Assembly: GCA_004558535.1 (NCBI GenBank)
Contig: SFCP01000034.1
Span: 1 to 15,618 of the forward strand
Source: Bacteroidales bacterium
GTDB taxonomy: Bacteria > Bacteroidota > Bacteroidia > Bacteroidales > Bacteroidaceae
Direction: 5' to 3'
DNA length: 15,618 nt
In this document: positions 7,883 through 14,702 of the stretch, piece by piece
Layout: every line of letters starts with the position of its first letter
Position numbering within the stretch: the stretch's first letter is position 1
Position numbers and translations under genes: made by a program
Notes under the pieces: generated by a model
Database searches by the model: none
Told to the model about the DNA's origin: nothing
What the model saw: only the letters and a program-made list of their open reading frames with translations

Positions 7883-7918
7883 CCGTACGGCCGCCCCGGT
7901 ACACGGGCGGCCGTACGG
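7883..7918. repeat. Perfect 14-bp inverted repeat after metK
   Basis: CCGTACGGCCGCCC (7883-7896) and GGGCGGCCGTACGG (7905-7918) are perfectly complementary around an 8-nt loop. Each arm also contains the 8-bp palindrome CCGTACGG. It lies 18 nt after the metK stop and lacks a U tract, so it is a likely mRNA 3' end stem, terminator-like at best. Confidence 0.7.
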
Positions 7919-8050
7919 GCAGCAAAGCACCACACCAACACCTGCCTGCGGCAAAGCAGCACCGCGCTGCCACAGACAACGGCCGATGCGCTGCGGCGTA
8001 GGCCGCCGGAAAATTTTCCCCCTCCTCTATCCCGTAAAAATACCTGCTAC

Positions 8051-8626
8051 ATGAACATCACTGTCTACGCCGCTTCGAGCGGTCAAGCCTCGGACACCTT
8101 CCTCCGCGCCGCCCGCGAACTGGGCGCCGAACTGGCCCGGCGCGGCCACACCCTGATCAATGGCGCAGGGCGTACCGGACTGATGGCCGCCTCGGCAGAA
8201 AGCTGTATGCAGCAGGGAGGTAGGGCCCTCGGCATAATCCCGCAGTTTATGATAGACCATGGCTGGCAGCACACGGGTATGACCGAATTGATCGTCACCC
8301 CCGACATGCACCGGCGCAAAGAGCAGATGGCCGCAATGAGCGACGCCTGCGTGGCGCTTCCCGGCGGTGTGGGCACTCTCGAAGAACTGCTCGAAATTAT
8401 TACCTGGAAACAACTGGGACTCTACCTCAAACCGATTGTCATCTACAACGTGGACGGCTACTACGACCACCTGCTCCGACAAATGGAAACGGCCCTCTCG
8501 GAGCACTTCATGCGCCCGATGCACCGAAAGATCTGGCAGGTGGCCACCACTGCGGCCGACGTCGTGACACTTTGCGAGACTACACCGCTGTGGGATCCCA
8601 ATGTAAGTAAATTTGCAGCCCTCTGA
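8051..8626 (+). CDS. LOG-family (TIGR00730) nucleotide 5'-monophosphate phosphoribohydrolase
   Basis: A 191-residue Rossmann-fold protein of the LOG family, whose characterised members cleave the N-glycosidic bond of cytokinin riboside monophosphates or AMP, releasing the free base and ribose 5-phosphate. The diagnostic active-site motifs are present: RRK (88-90) in PDMHRRKEQM, and PGGVGTLEE at 104-112. The usual GGGxxGLM loop reads GAGRTGLM (38-45). The length is normal for the family. The ATG start gives the family-typical opening strand (ITVYAASSG). The stop codon is one base before the ATG of the next gene, so the two are probably co-transcribed. The physiological substrate in this organism is unknown; the old label 'lysine decarboxylase' for such proteins is a misnomer. 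Confidence 0.92.
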   Translation: MNITVYAASSGQASDTFLRAARELGAELARRGHTLINGAGRTGLMAASAESCMQQGGRALGIIPQFMIDHGWQHTGMTELIVTPDMHRRKEQMAAMSDACVALPGGVGTLEELLEIITWKQLGLYLKPIVIYNVDGYYDHLLRQMETALSEHFMRPMHRKIWQVATTAADVVTLCETTPLWDPNVSKFAAL

Positions 8627-8627
8627 T

Positions 8628-9623
8628 ATGCCGGCTACCTCCGACTCCATACATACTGCCACTGACCTGCCGGTCACTACCCGGCAGGCAACCGCCACTG
8701 CGAACGAGCAGCCTGTCACTGCGACCGGGCAGCCCGCCACTGTCCGGCACAAGGTGTCCGCTGCCCCCGACACCGCTGCCGCCGTTCGCCCCGACAGCAT
8801 CGCCGGGGCCGACTCGCTGCTGCGTCCCGTCGAGGTGGCGCCTTACAGTGACGCACTGATACGCGGGGACAGTGCCTTGCTTCGCAGACCGCCACTGGCT
8901 GAAACCGCGCAAGTCCTGTCGCCGCGCAACGCCGGCGAAGCCCTGCCGTTCAGCTTCCGCAGTGATGACTACGTCACGGGACTTCTGTTGCTCCAGCTCT
9001 TCCTGACCGTGCTCATCGTGGCCCGCAGTCGCCGCTACCTCGGCGCCGCTTGGCAGGACTTCTTCAGTGCGCGCCATCGCGAGAACCTTTTTGACGAGGA
9101 TGCCGACACCGAGATGAGCGGCCGCGGATTTCTGTTTTTCCAGACCGCCATCGCGATGGGCTTCCTGCTGTTTGATTGGGTCCAGGAAGCCTTTCCGTCC
9201 GTCTCGGCCAGCACTTCGCCCTATGTATTGCTGGGCCTGAACATCGGCCTGTGCTACCTGTGGGCACTACTCAGGATTTTCCTCTACCAACAAGTGAACC
9301 GCATCCTCTTCCCGCCCGAAGAGGTGCGCGCCTGGCTCAACGGATTTCTGCTACTCTTCATCTTCCAGGGACTGGTCCTGCTGCCCGTCACGCTACTCGT
9401 CGTCTATTTCGATTTAAGTTATACCAGCCAGCTATTAGCCGTCATTTTGACAGCTGTAATCGGCGAAATCCTCCTCTTGTACAAGACTTACATCACATTT
9501 TTCAGCCACAAGGCCGGCCCTGTCCATATTATTTTGTACCTTTGTGCGCTCGAAATCATTCCGTTCCTCCTTTTCTGGCGGCTTATGGTTTGGGCAAACA
9601 CTTGGCTAACTACACTAATTTGA
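8628..9623 (+). CDS. DUF4271 integral membrane protein
   Basis: A 331-residue membrane protein resembling the Bacteroidetes DUF4271 family, of unknown function. The first about 125 residues are hydrophilic and rich in Thr, Pro and Ala, including four tandem seven-residue repeats (residues 13-40). The rest has about six hydrophobic segments, starting at TGLLLLQLFLTVLIV, RGFLFFQTAIAMGFLLF, YVLLGLNIGLCYLWALL, LNGFLLLFIFQGLVLLPVTL, LLAVILTAVIGEILLLY and IILYLCALEIIPFLLFW. I chose the ATG one base after the LOG stop; an in-frame TTG at 8613 would add five residues. The gene precedes hemD by 25 nt, an order I recall from other Bacteroidales, where the pair is conserved. Its last 200 bases are visibly more AT-rich and contain a -7 box match. 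Confidence 0.82.
   Translation: MPATSDSIHTATDLPVTTRQATATANEQPVTATGQPATVRHKVSAAPDTAAAVRPDSIAGADSLLRPVEVAPYSDALIRGDSALLRRPPLAETAQVLSPRNAGEALPFSFRSDDYVTGLLLLQLFLTVLIVARSRRYLGAAWQDFFSARHRENLFDEDADTEMSGRGFLFFQTAIAMGFLLFDWVQEAFPSVSASTSPYVLLGLNIGLCYLWALLRIFLYQQVNRILFPPEEVRAWLNGFLLLFIFQGLVLLPVTLLVVYFDLSYTSQLLAVILTAVIGEILLLYKTYITFFSHKAGPVHIILYLCALEIIPFLLFWRLMVWANTWLTTLI
8664..8747 (+). repeat. Four tandem 21-bp units coding heptapeptide repeats
   Basis: Within the hydrophilic N-terminal part of the DUF4271 gene the protein reads DLPVTTR, QATATAN, EQPVTAT, GQPATVR. The DNA shares the core (C/G)CAG(C/G)C...CACTG with drift between units. It is probably a flexible linker that grew by slippage. Confidence 0.55.
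9537..9544 (+). promoter_or_regulatory. Possible internal promoter for hemD
   Basis: TACCTTTG matches the Bacteroidetes -7 box TAnnTTTG and lies inside the 3' end of the DUF4271 gene, 105 nt before the hemD ATG, in a locally AT-rich patch. No clear -33 TTTG is found 19-21 nt upstream. Confidence 0.3.
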
Positions 9624-9648
9624 GATAAGCGTAACGCAACGAGAAGTA

Positions 9649-10386
9649 ATGAAGAGAATCTTGATTTCGCAGCCCAGACCGACCTCCGAAAAGTCACCCT
9701 ATTTTGAAATAGAAAGGAAGTTCGGCGTGGAATTCGTGTTTCACCCGTTCATAAAGGTTGAGTGTCTGAGCCCACGCGAGTTTCGCGCGCAAAAAGTGCA
9801 GATATTGGACCACACAGCCGTTGTCTTCAATTCACGGCATGCCATTGACCATTTTTTTAATCTGTGCCGGGAGCTCCGTGTTACCATTCCCGAAGACATG
9901 AAGTACTTCGGATTGTCCGAAGCTATCGTTCTCTACATCCAAAAGTACGTGCAGTATCGCAAGCGCAAGGTCTTCTTCGCCGAAAACGGCAAGTGGTCGG
10001 AACTGGTACAGCTGATGGCAAAACATAAGACCGAGAAGTATCTCATACCTCAGAGCGACGTACACAGCGATGAGACACACAAACTCATGGAAGCCAAGAA
10101 GCTGGTGCATACAGAGTGTGTGATGTATCGCACCGTGAGCAACGAATTTCCTGCCGGCGAGCCGTTTGATTTTGACATGGTTGTACTCTTCACACCGGCC
10201 GGTGTAGAATCTTTGCTCAAGAACATACCCGACTTCAAAGAGCGGAATATCAAGCTGGCTTGCTTCGGTAAAGCCACCGCCAAAGCCGTGCAGGAGGCCG
10301 GACTGAGCCTGGATTTGGAAGCACCCTCGGAGAAGGCGCCCAGCATGACCGGTTGTCTGGAACTGTATTTGGCCGAGAATAAATAA
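9649..10386 (+). CDS. hemD: Uroporphyrinogen-III synthase (HemD family)
   Basis: A 245-residue protein of the HemD family, which closes hydroxymethylbilane with inversion of ring D to give uroporphyrinogen III, the branch point to haem, sirohaem and corrinoids. Family features are the opening strand KRILISQPRPTSEKSPYFEI, a middle segment AVVFNSRHAIDHFF typical of the first domain, and in the second half DMVVLFTPAGVESLLKNI followed by IKLACFGKATAKAVQEAG, the usual domain-crossing signature. Sequence conservation in this family is low, so the call rests on this pattern. The ATG lies 25 nt after DUF4271. Codon use is less GC-rich than in the neighbours. A hairpin terminator follows. No other tetrapyrrole gene is in the window. 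Confidence 0.85.
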   Translation: MKRILISQPRPTSEKSPYFEIERKFGVEFVFHPFIKVECLSPREFRAQKVQILDHTAVVFNSRHAIDHFFNLCRELRVTIPEDMKYFGLSEAIVLYIQKYVQYRKRKVFFAENGKWSELVQLMAKHKTEKYLIPQSDVHSDETHKLMEAKKLVHTECVMYRTVSNEFPAGEPFDFDMVVLFTPAGVESLLKNIPDFKERNIKLACFGKATAKAVQEAGLSLDLEAPSEKAPSMTGCLELYLAENK

Positions 10387-10437
10387 ACGGCCTGCGAAGT
10401 TTCAGCAAGCCTGATTAAACAAGAGATTTACCCCAAC

Positions 10438-10509
10438 ACAGGAATTAGGAACGGCTTCACGCGGCAAGGCAGGTACCCTCTGCGCGCTGCCATTCCTAAT
10501 TCCTGTTTT
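10438..10509 (+). terminator. Hairpin terminator between hemD and rnpA
   Basis: ACAGGAATTAGGAA (10438-10451) is perfectly complementary to TTCCTAATTCCTGT (10493-10506). After one mismatch GGC/GCC extends the stem, and an inner GCGGCA/TGCGCG pairing shortens the loop. A run of four T (10506-10509) follows. This probably ends the LOG-DUF4271-hemD transcript. Confidence 0.65.
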
Positions 10510-10585
10510 ACATTCCCGCCCTCCGTCTGAACGAAGCAAGCGCCGGCGCTGCGCGCCGGCTGCCCATTTGCAAATACCAACCATC

Positions 10586-11020
10586 ATGCGAGCCACCTTT
10601 CCCAAATCCGAACACCTGTGTCGCCTTGGCGAAATCGAAAAGCTCTTTTCCGCCGGCAGCAGGTCCGCCACCGTTTATCCTCTCCGCCTGGTCTATCGAA
10701 AAGTCAAGGCGCAGCCCGACACGCCCCGCGTGAAAGTCCTGCTCAGCGTGGCGAAGCGACGACTGCGTCACGCCGTGGACCGCAACCGCGCCAAGCGGCA
10801 ATTGCGCGAAAGCTACCGCCATGAAAAGGAATGCCTGCTGCGCGCACTTGCCGGGGACGAAGCGCTCCACCTCGGGCTGATCTGGCTGGCCGAAGCGCCC
10901 CAGCCGTCCGATTTGCTGCGCGCCACCGTCCACACACTGCTGGAAAGGGTGGCCGAAAACCTGGATCGCGAACACCTGAGGCGGTCCGAAAGCACACAAC
11001 CCGTTCCTACGCAAGACTGA
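10586..11020 (+). CDS. rnpA: Ribonuclease P protein component
   Basis: The small basic protein that pairs with the catalytic RNase P RNA to trim 5' leaders from pre-tRNA. The length is 144 residues, in the upper part of the family range, with an extended C-terminal tail. The family signature is clear: KVLLSVAKRRLRHAVDRNRA then KRQLRESYR, containing the RNR box that contacts RNA. I chose ATG at 10586, which gives MRATFPKSEHLCRLGEIEKL, matching the usual 'F.K.erL....i..lf' opening; an in-frame TTG at 10568 is less likely. The stop TGA overlaps the next start as TGATG (one shared base), so translational coupling with yidD is expected. The rnpA-yidD order is widespread in bacteria. Confidence 0.95.
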   Translation: MRATFPKSEHLCRLGEIEKLFSAGSRSATVYPLRLVYRKVKAQPDTPRVKVLLSVAKRRLRHAVDRNRAKRQLRESYRHEKECLLRALAGDEALHLGLIWLAEAPQPSDLLRATVHTLLERVAENLDREHLRRSESTQPVPTQD

Positions 11021-11250
11021 TGACCACTTTGTCCCGTTTTTTCGTGAAGTTGCTCTGCGCACCTATCCTTTTCTATCGCCGATACGTGTCGCCGCTCACG
11101 CCGCCGGCCTGTCGCTTCACACCCACCTGTTCACAGTATGCACTGGAAGCCCTGCGCAAGCACGGACCGCTGCGCGGGTTGTGGCTGGCCGTGCGTCGGT
11201 TGCTCCGTTGTCACCCTTGGGGTGGTTCCGGTTACGACCCGGTGCCTTGA
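11020..11250 (+). CDS. yidD: Membrane protein insertion efficiency factor YidD
   Basis: A 76-residue protein of the YidD family, a small inner-membrane-associated protein that helps insertion of membrane proteins by the YidC/Sec machinery. The diagnostic cysteine-containing core is present: FYRRYVSPLTPPACRFTPTC (C31, C37), then SQYALEALRKHGPLRGLWLA and the C-terminal RRLLRCHPWGGSGYDPVP (C64). The length is normal. The N-terminal segment RFFVKLLCAPILFY is amphipathic. The ATG overlaps the rnpA stop. An upstream in-frame ATG at 10831 would run inside rnpA and adds nothing like the family. Confidence 0.95.
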   Translation: MTTLSRFFVKLLCAPILFYRRYVSPLTPPACRFTPTCSQYALEALRKHGPLRGLWLAVRRLLRCHPWGGSGYDPVP

Positions 11251-11276
11251 AAGACCTGTCAGTTTTCCCCCACTTC

Positions 11277-11813
11277 ATGGATTTTCACACCCACAACCTC
11301 TTGGCGCCTCCCGGCACCGCCATCGTCAACCTGCCGCGGAGCATTTTGTCGTGTCCGGCGGCTTTTCAGCCGCAACCGGCCGCCCTGTATTCAATCGGCA
11401 TTCACCCCTGGTGGACCGTAGATGCGACCGAGGCGGAATGGCAAAGCCTGAAGCAGTTGGCCGTCCACCCGCAAATTGTGGCTATCGGCGAGTGCGGCCT
11501 GGACACCCTGCGCGGCGCGTCCATCGAGGAGCAGTTGGTGTGGTTTCGCCGGCACATAGCGCTGGCTGAGTCCCTTGAAAAACCCCTCACAGTGCACTGC
11601 GTTCGATCGTTCCACCACCTGCTCGCGCTCCACAAGGAGTTGCGGCCCCGCAGCCGGTGGACAGTCCACGGTTTCCGCGGCGGGCCGGCCCTTGCCCGGC
11701 AGTTGCTCGATGCCGGCATCGACCTCAGTTTCGGCCGGCGGTACAATCCTGCGAGCCTTGCCCTTACGCCGCCCGACCGCCGGCATTTCGAGACGGACGA
11801 AGAAGCCCGGTGA
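11277..11813 (+). CDS. TatD-family metal-dependent hydrolase, short C-terminus
   Basis: TatD family enzymes are TIM-barrel, divalent-metal nucleases/hydrolases. All metal ligands expected for the family are visible: HTH (H4, H6) in MDFHTHN, E72 in GECGLD, H107 in TVHC, H131 in TVHGF and D174 in ETDEE. At 178 residues it is shorter than typical TatD (about 210-260) and stops four residues after the last ligand, so the final helices are missing. The next stretch (to 11932) in another frame ends FAERLFTLCEAQK, which looks like a family-type end, so a frameshift (biological or assembly) is possible. I chose the ATG at 11277 because MDFHTH is the normal start; earlier starts overlap yidD. It follows yidD by 26 nt, a synteny I recall in Bacteroidales. 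Confidence 0.85.
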   Translation: MDFHTHNLLAPPGTAIVNLPRSILSCPAAFQPQPAALYSIGIHPWWTVDATEAEWQSLKQLAVHPQIVAIGECGLDTLRGASIEEQLVWFRRHIALAESLEKPLTVHCVRSFHHLLALHKELRPRSRWTVHGFRGGPALARQLLDAGIDLSFGRRYNPASLALTPPDRRHFETDEEAR

Positions 11814-12064
11814 AGCCCTCTCCCGCGTGCTTCCGTCCCCCGAAATCCCCGCTGCGTGCCCCCGTCGGCCCCGCTGAATCGCCCAGGCCGTTTGCAGAAC
11901 GACTTTTTACGCTCTGTGAGGCTCAAAAATAGTCAAGAAATCCCTCCAATTCGGAATAATTTTGTACTTTTGTTTGCTCAAAAGGCCATCCGCCGGCTTT
12001 GTAGTGGCCGGCCGCGGCCGAATTGTTCAAAATTCAAGGCAAAACCACAGAAACATCAGGCAAT
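11814..12064 (+). other. Region between the TatD gene and gyrB, possible remnant of the TatD tail plus gyrB leader
   Basis: The first about 120 bases are open in a different frame from TatD and end at a TAG at 11930-11932; they may be the displaced TatD C-terminus. The rest becomes AT-rich and carries the gyrB -7 box. I see no separate gene. Confidence 0.45.
11965..11972 (+). promoter_or_regulatory. gyrB promoter -7 box
   Basis: TACTTTTG fits TAnnTTTG exactly and lies in an AT-rich dip 93 nt before the gyrB ATG. No good -33 TTTG is seen at 19-21 nt upstream. Confidence 0.5.
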
Positions 12065-14023
12065 ATGGAAGAAATAGAAAAGAGCGGCGTGGACTATTCC
12101 GCCAGTAATATTCAAGTTCTCGAGGGCTTGGAAGCCGTGCGCAAGCGTCCCGCCATGTACATCGGCGACATCAGCGAAAAAGGTCTGCACCACCTGGTCT
12201 ACGAAACCGTGGATAACTCCATCGATGAGGCTTTGGCCGGTTTCTGTACGCACATCGAAGTCACCATCTGCCCCGACAATTCCATCATCGTGCAGGACAA
12301 TGGTCGCGGTATCCCTGTGGATGAACACCCCAAGGAGCATCGTTCCGCGCTGGAGGTCGTCATGACCGTACTCCATGCCGGCGGAAAGTTTGACAAAGGC
12401 TCCTACAAGGTTTCAGGCGGTCTTCACGGCGTCGGTGTCTCCTGTGTAAATGCACTTTCCACCCGCATGATTTCTCAGGTGTACCGCGACGGAAAAATTT
12501 ATCAGCAGGAATATCATCGTGGCCACCCGCAGTACGCCGTCAAGGTGGTCGGAGAAACCGACAAGCGCGGTACGTGTCAACATTTCTGGCCCGACGACAC
12601 CATCTTCAGCACGACAGTTTACAAATACGAGATACTGGCCAATCGTATGCGCGAGTTAGCTTACCTCAACGCCGGCATCACGATCACCTTGACCGACCAG
12701 CGGCCCGACGAAGAGGGCAACACGCGCCAGGATGTCTTCCATTCGGATCTCGGACTGCGCGAATTTGTCCGCTACATCGACTCTTCGCGCACCCATCTCT
12801 TTGATGATGTCATCTATCTCAACACCGAGAAAAACGGCATGCCTATCGAGGTGGCCATTATGTACAATACTTCTTACAGCGAGAACCTTCATTCTTACGT
12901 AAACAACATTAATACGATCGAGGGTGGTACCCACTTGGCCGGATTCCGTATGGCGGTGACACGCGTCCTCAAGAAATATGCGGAGGATACCGCTGCCAAA
13001 CAACTGGAAAAGGCTAAGGTGGAAATTACGGGCGAGGACTTCCGCGAAGGTCTGACCGCCGTCATTTCCGTCAAGGTGGCCGAGCCCCAGTTTGAGGGAC
13101 AGACGAAAACAAAGCTCGGCAATAGCGAAGCTACCGGCGCCGTAAATCAGGCTGTCGGCGAGGCGCTCTCCGTTTACTTGGAGGAACATCCCAAGGAAGC
13201 CAAGCTCATCGTCGACAAGGTCATCCTGGCCGCCACGGCCCGCGTCGCAGCGCGAAAGGCCCGCGAGAGCGTGCAGCGCAAAAGCCCGATGTCGGGCGGC
13301 GGACTGCCCGGAAAATTGGCTGACTGCTCCTCAAAAGTACCCGAAGAGTGCGAACTTTTCCTTGTCGAGGGAGACTCCGCAGGCGGCTCCGCCAAGCAGG
13401 GACGCAGCCGCGCCACGCAGGCCATCCTGCCCCTGCGCGGAAAAATCCTGAACGTAGAAAAGGCCATGTGGCACAAGGCTTTTGAAAGCGATGAGGTCAA
13501 CAATATCATCCAGGCCCTTGGTATTCGCTTCGGTATAGACTCCGAGGACAGCAAGGAGGCCAATATCGAGAAACTGCGTTACCACAAGGTCATCATCATG
13601 GCCGATGCCGATGTCGACGGTCAGCACATAGCCACCCTTATCATGACCCTGTTCTACCGCTACTTCCCGCAAGTCATTCAGGATGGCTACCTCTACATCG
13701 CCATGCCGCCCCTGTATCGCTGCAAAAAGGGAAAAGTCGAGGAGTATTGCTACGATGACGCCGAGCGACAGCAGTTTATCAATACCTATGGCGACGGTAC
13801 GGAAAACAGCGTGCAGACGCAGCGTTACAAGGGTCTTGGTGAAATGAACCCGCAGCAACTTTGGGAAACCACCATGTGCCCCGAGACGCGACTCCTCAAG
13901 CAGGTGACCATCGAAAACGCCGCCGAAGCCGACTATATCTTCTCCATGCTGATGGGCGATGACGTCGGACCGCGCCGCGACTTCATCGAAAGTCACGCTA
14001 CCTACGCAAAAATCGACGCCTAA
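12065..14023 (+). CDS. gyrB: DNA gyrase subunit B
   Basis: ATPase subunit of DNA gyrase, which with GyrA introduces negative supercoils. The length is 652 residues, what I recall for Bacteroidetes GyrB and lacking the extra insert that makes E. coli GyrB about 804. Domains: GHKL ATPase with VDNSIDEALAG, DNGRGIPVDE and GGLHGVGVSCVNALS; transducer with QTKTKLGNSEATGAV; TOPRIM with LVEGDSAGGSAKQGR, PLRGKILNVEKA and MADADVDGQHI; C-terminal TQRYKGLGEMNPQQLWETTM, ending DVGPRRDFIESHATYAKIDA. The TOPRIM metal motif reads DGQH where many GyrB read DGSH. I chose ATG at 12065 (MEEIEKSGVDYSASNIQVLE); the open frame extends to a TTG at 12023 without family resemblance. It has its own -7 box upstream and a strong terminator downstream. 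Confidence 0.98.
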   Translation: MEEIEKSGVDYSASNIQVLEGLEAVRKRPAMYIGDISEKGLHHLVYETVDNSIDEALAGFCTHIEVTICPDNSIIVQDNGRGIPVDEHPKEHRSALEVVMTVLHAGGKFDKGSYKVSGGLHGVGVSCVNALSTRMISQVYRDGKIYQQEYHRGHPQYAVKVVGETDKRGTCQHFWPDDTIFSTTVYKYEILANRMRELAYLNAGITITLTDQRPDEEGNTRQDVFHSDLGLREFVRYIDSSRTHLFDDVIYLNTEKNGMPIEVAIMYNTSYSENLHSYVNNINTIEGGTHLAGFRMAVTRVLKKYAEDTAAKQLEKAKVEITGEDFREGLTAVISVKVAEPQFEGQTKTKLGNSEATGAVNQAVGEALSVYLEEHPKEAKLIVDKVILAATARVAARKARESVQRKSPMSGGGLPGKLADCSSKVPEECELFLVEGDSAGGSAKQGRSRATQAILPLRGKILNVEKAMWHKAFESDEVNNIIQALGIRFGIDSEDSKEANIEKLRYHKVIIMADADVDGQHIATLIMTLFYRYFPQVIQDGYLYIAMPPLYRCKKGKVEEYCYDDAERQQFINTYGDGTENSVQTQRYKGLGEMNPQQLWETTMCPETRLLKQVTIENAAEADYIFSMLMGDDVGPRRDFIESHATYAKIDA

Positions 14024-14048
14024 AGGCTGTTGCGAAAAAACAAATACG

Positions 14049-14083
14049 CCCCGCTGGCTCCCCATGAGCCGGCGGGGATTTTT
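14049..14083 (+). terminator. gyrB intrinsic terminator
   Basis: CCCCGCTGGCTC (14049-14060) pairs with GAGCCGGCGGGG (14066-14077), 12 bp with one wobble, loop CCCAT, followed by A and five T (14079-14083). It begins 26 nt after the gyrB stop. Confidence 0.88.
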
Positions 14084-14111
14084 ATGTCCCGGCAGCGGAT
14101 ATTTGCCGGCA

Positions 14112-14145
14112 CGAAAAAACCGCCGGCATTCACATGCGGGCGGTT
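14112..14145 (-). terminator. Second hairpin, terminator-like on the minus strand
   Basis: AACCGCCGGCAT (14118-14129) and ATGCGGGCGGTT (14134-14145) pair with one mismatch and a TCAC loop. The six A at 14114-14119, partly in the left arm, become a U tract when read on the minus strand, so the stem could stop transcription coming from the dapB side toward gyrB. No minus-strand gene is visible. Confidence 0.4.
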
Positions 14146-14382
14146 CCAGATGGTATTATTGTAAGTGTTTTAACCCAGGATGCCGTATTTTAGAGCACCC
14201 CAATAAAGGATTATAAAAACTTGGTGGCAAATTTAGGGCTTTCTTTTATGGGAAACAAGCGGCTGAGTGCTTTTAATCTATGTTAAGCAACATATTTCCG
14301 GTGTTTACGGCCATATGAAGGAGTCCAAATTCTAAATCCAGCGCAATAAATTCCTCATTTCTCGTTCCTAAATTCCCCTTTC
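14146..14382. other. AT-rich intergenic spacer before the dapB promoter repeats
   Basis: I find no gene or recognisable RNA. Base composition is clearly lower in GC than the flanking genes. A minus-strand ORF (14273-14533) crosses into the tandem repeats and looks spurious. Confidence 0.5.
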
Positions 14383-14425
14383 CTGCGGCTCGGAATAGCA
14401 AAATGGCAAATTCTGCGACTTTGCC

Positions 14426-14456
14426 TTTGCTCTTCTCTCGCCTTGCACTATCTTTA
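14426..14456 (+). promoter_or_regulatory. Promoter-like element in repeat unit 1
   Basis: TTTG (14426-14429), 19 nt, TATCTTTA (14449-14456). The last base of the -7 box is A instead of the consensus G, and the box sits in a small palindrome, CTATCTT-5 nt-AAGATAG. Confidence 0.4.
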
Positions 14457-14510
14457 GATAAGATAGGCTGCGGCTCGGAATAGCAAAATGGCAAATTCTG
14501 CGACTTTGCC

Positions 14511-14541
14511 TTTGCTCTTCTCTCACCTTGCACTATCTTTA
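14511..14541 (+). promoter_or_regulatory. Promoter-like element in repeat unit 2
   Basis: TTTG (14511-14514), 19 nt, TATCTTTA (14534-14541), with the same A in place of the final G and the same palindrome over the box as in unit 1. Confidence 0.4.
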
Positions 14542-14595
14542 GATAAGATAGGCTGCGGCTCGGAATAGCAAAAAGGCAAATTCTGCGACTTTGCC

Positions 14596-14626
14596 TTTGC
14601 TCTTCTCTCGCCTTGCACTATCTTTG
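14596..14626 (+). promoter_or_regulatory. dapB promoter (repeat unit 3)
   Basis: TTTG (14596-14599), a 19-nt spacer and TATCTTTG (14619-14626) are a full Bacteroidetes consensus promoter. Transcription would start near 14632, giving a leader of about 70 nt before the dapB ATG. Confidence 0.78.
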
Positions 14627-14702
14627 CACTACAAAGCAGGTAGTAAGCCAATTACACATACCGGACGCTTGCTCCTTCGGTGTACTTAATTTATATTTCA
14701 TC

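Larger units (their letters stand above)
14383..14625 (+). repeat. Three tandem 85-bp promoter-bearing repeats upstream of dapB
   Basis: Units begin at 14383, 14468 and 14553 with CTGCGGCTCGGAATAGCAAA and are almost identical (a G/A change in CTCGCC/CTCACC, and AAAATGG/AAAAAGG). Units 1 and 2 end with an extra TAGATAAGATAGG; unit 3 diverges after TATCTTT at 14625. Each unit contains an inverted repeat, GCAAA-2 nt-GGCAAA against TTTGCC-TTTGC, and a promoter-like TTTG-N19-TATCTTT(A/G). Confidence 0.92.

Noticed and set aside
6590..7954. Minus-strand frame of about 454 codons opposite metK
   Set aside because: It is the shadow of the highly conserved metK coding strand.
10568..10585. TTG start extending rnpA by six codons
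   Set aside because: The ATG at 10586 gives the usual family opening and the extra residues are not family-like.
14273..14533. Minus-strand ORF of 86 codons over the repeats
   Set aside because: Much of it is the 85-bp repeat translated antisense, with duplicated segments as a direct result.
14383..14625. CRISPR array
   Set aside because: The units are contiguous 85-bp tandem copies without unique spacers and with no cas gene nearby.
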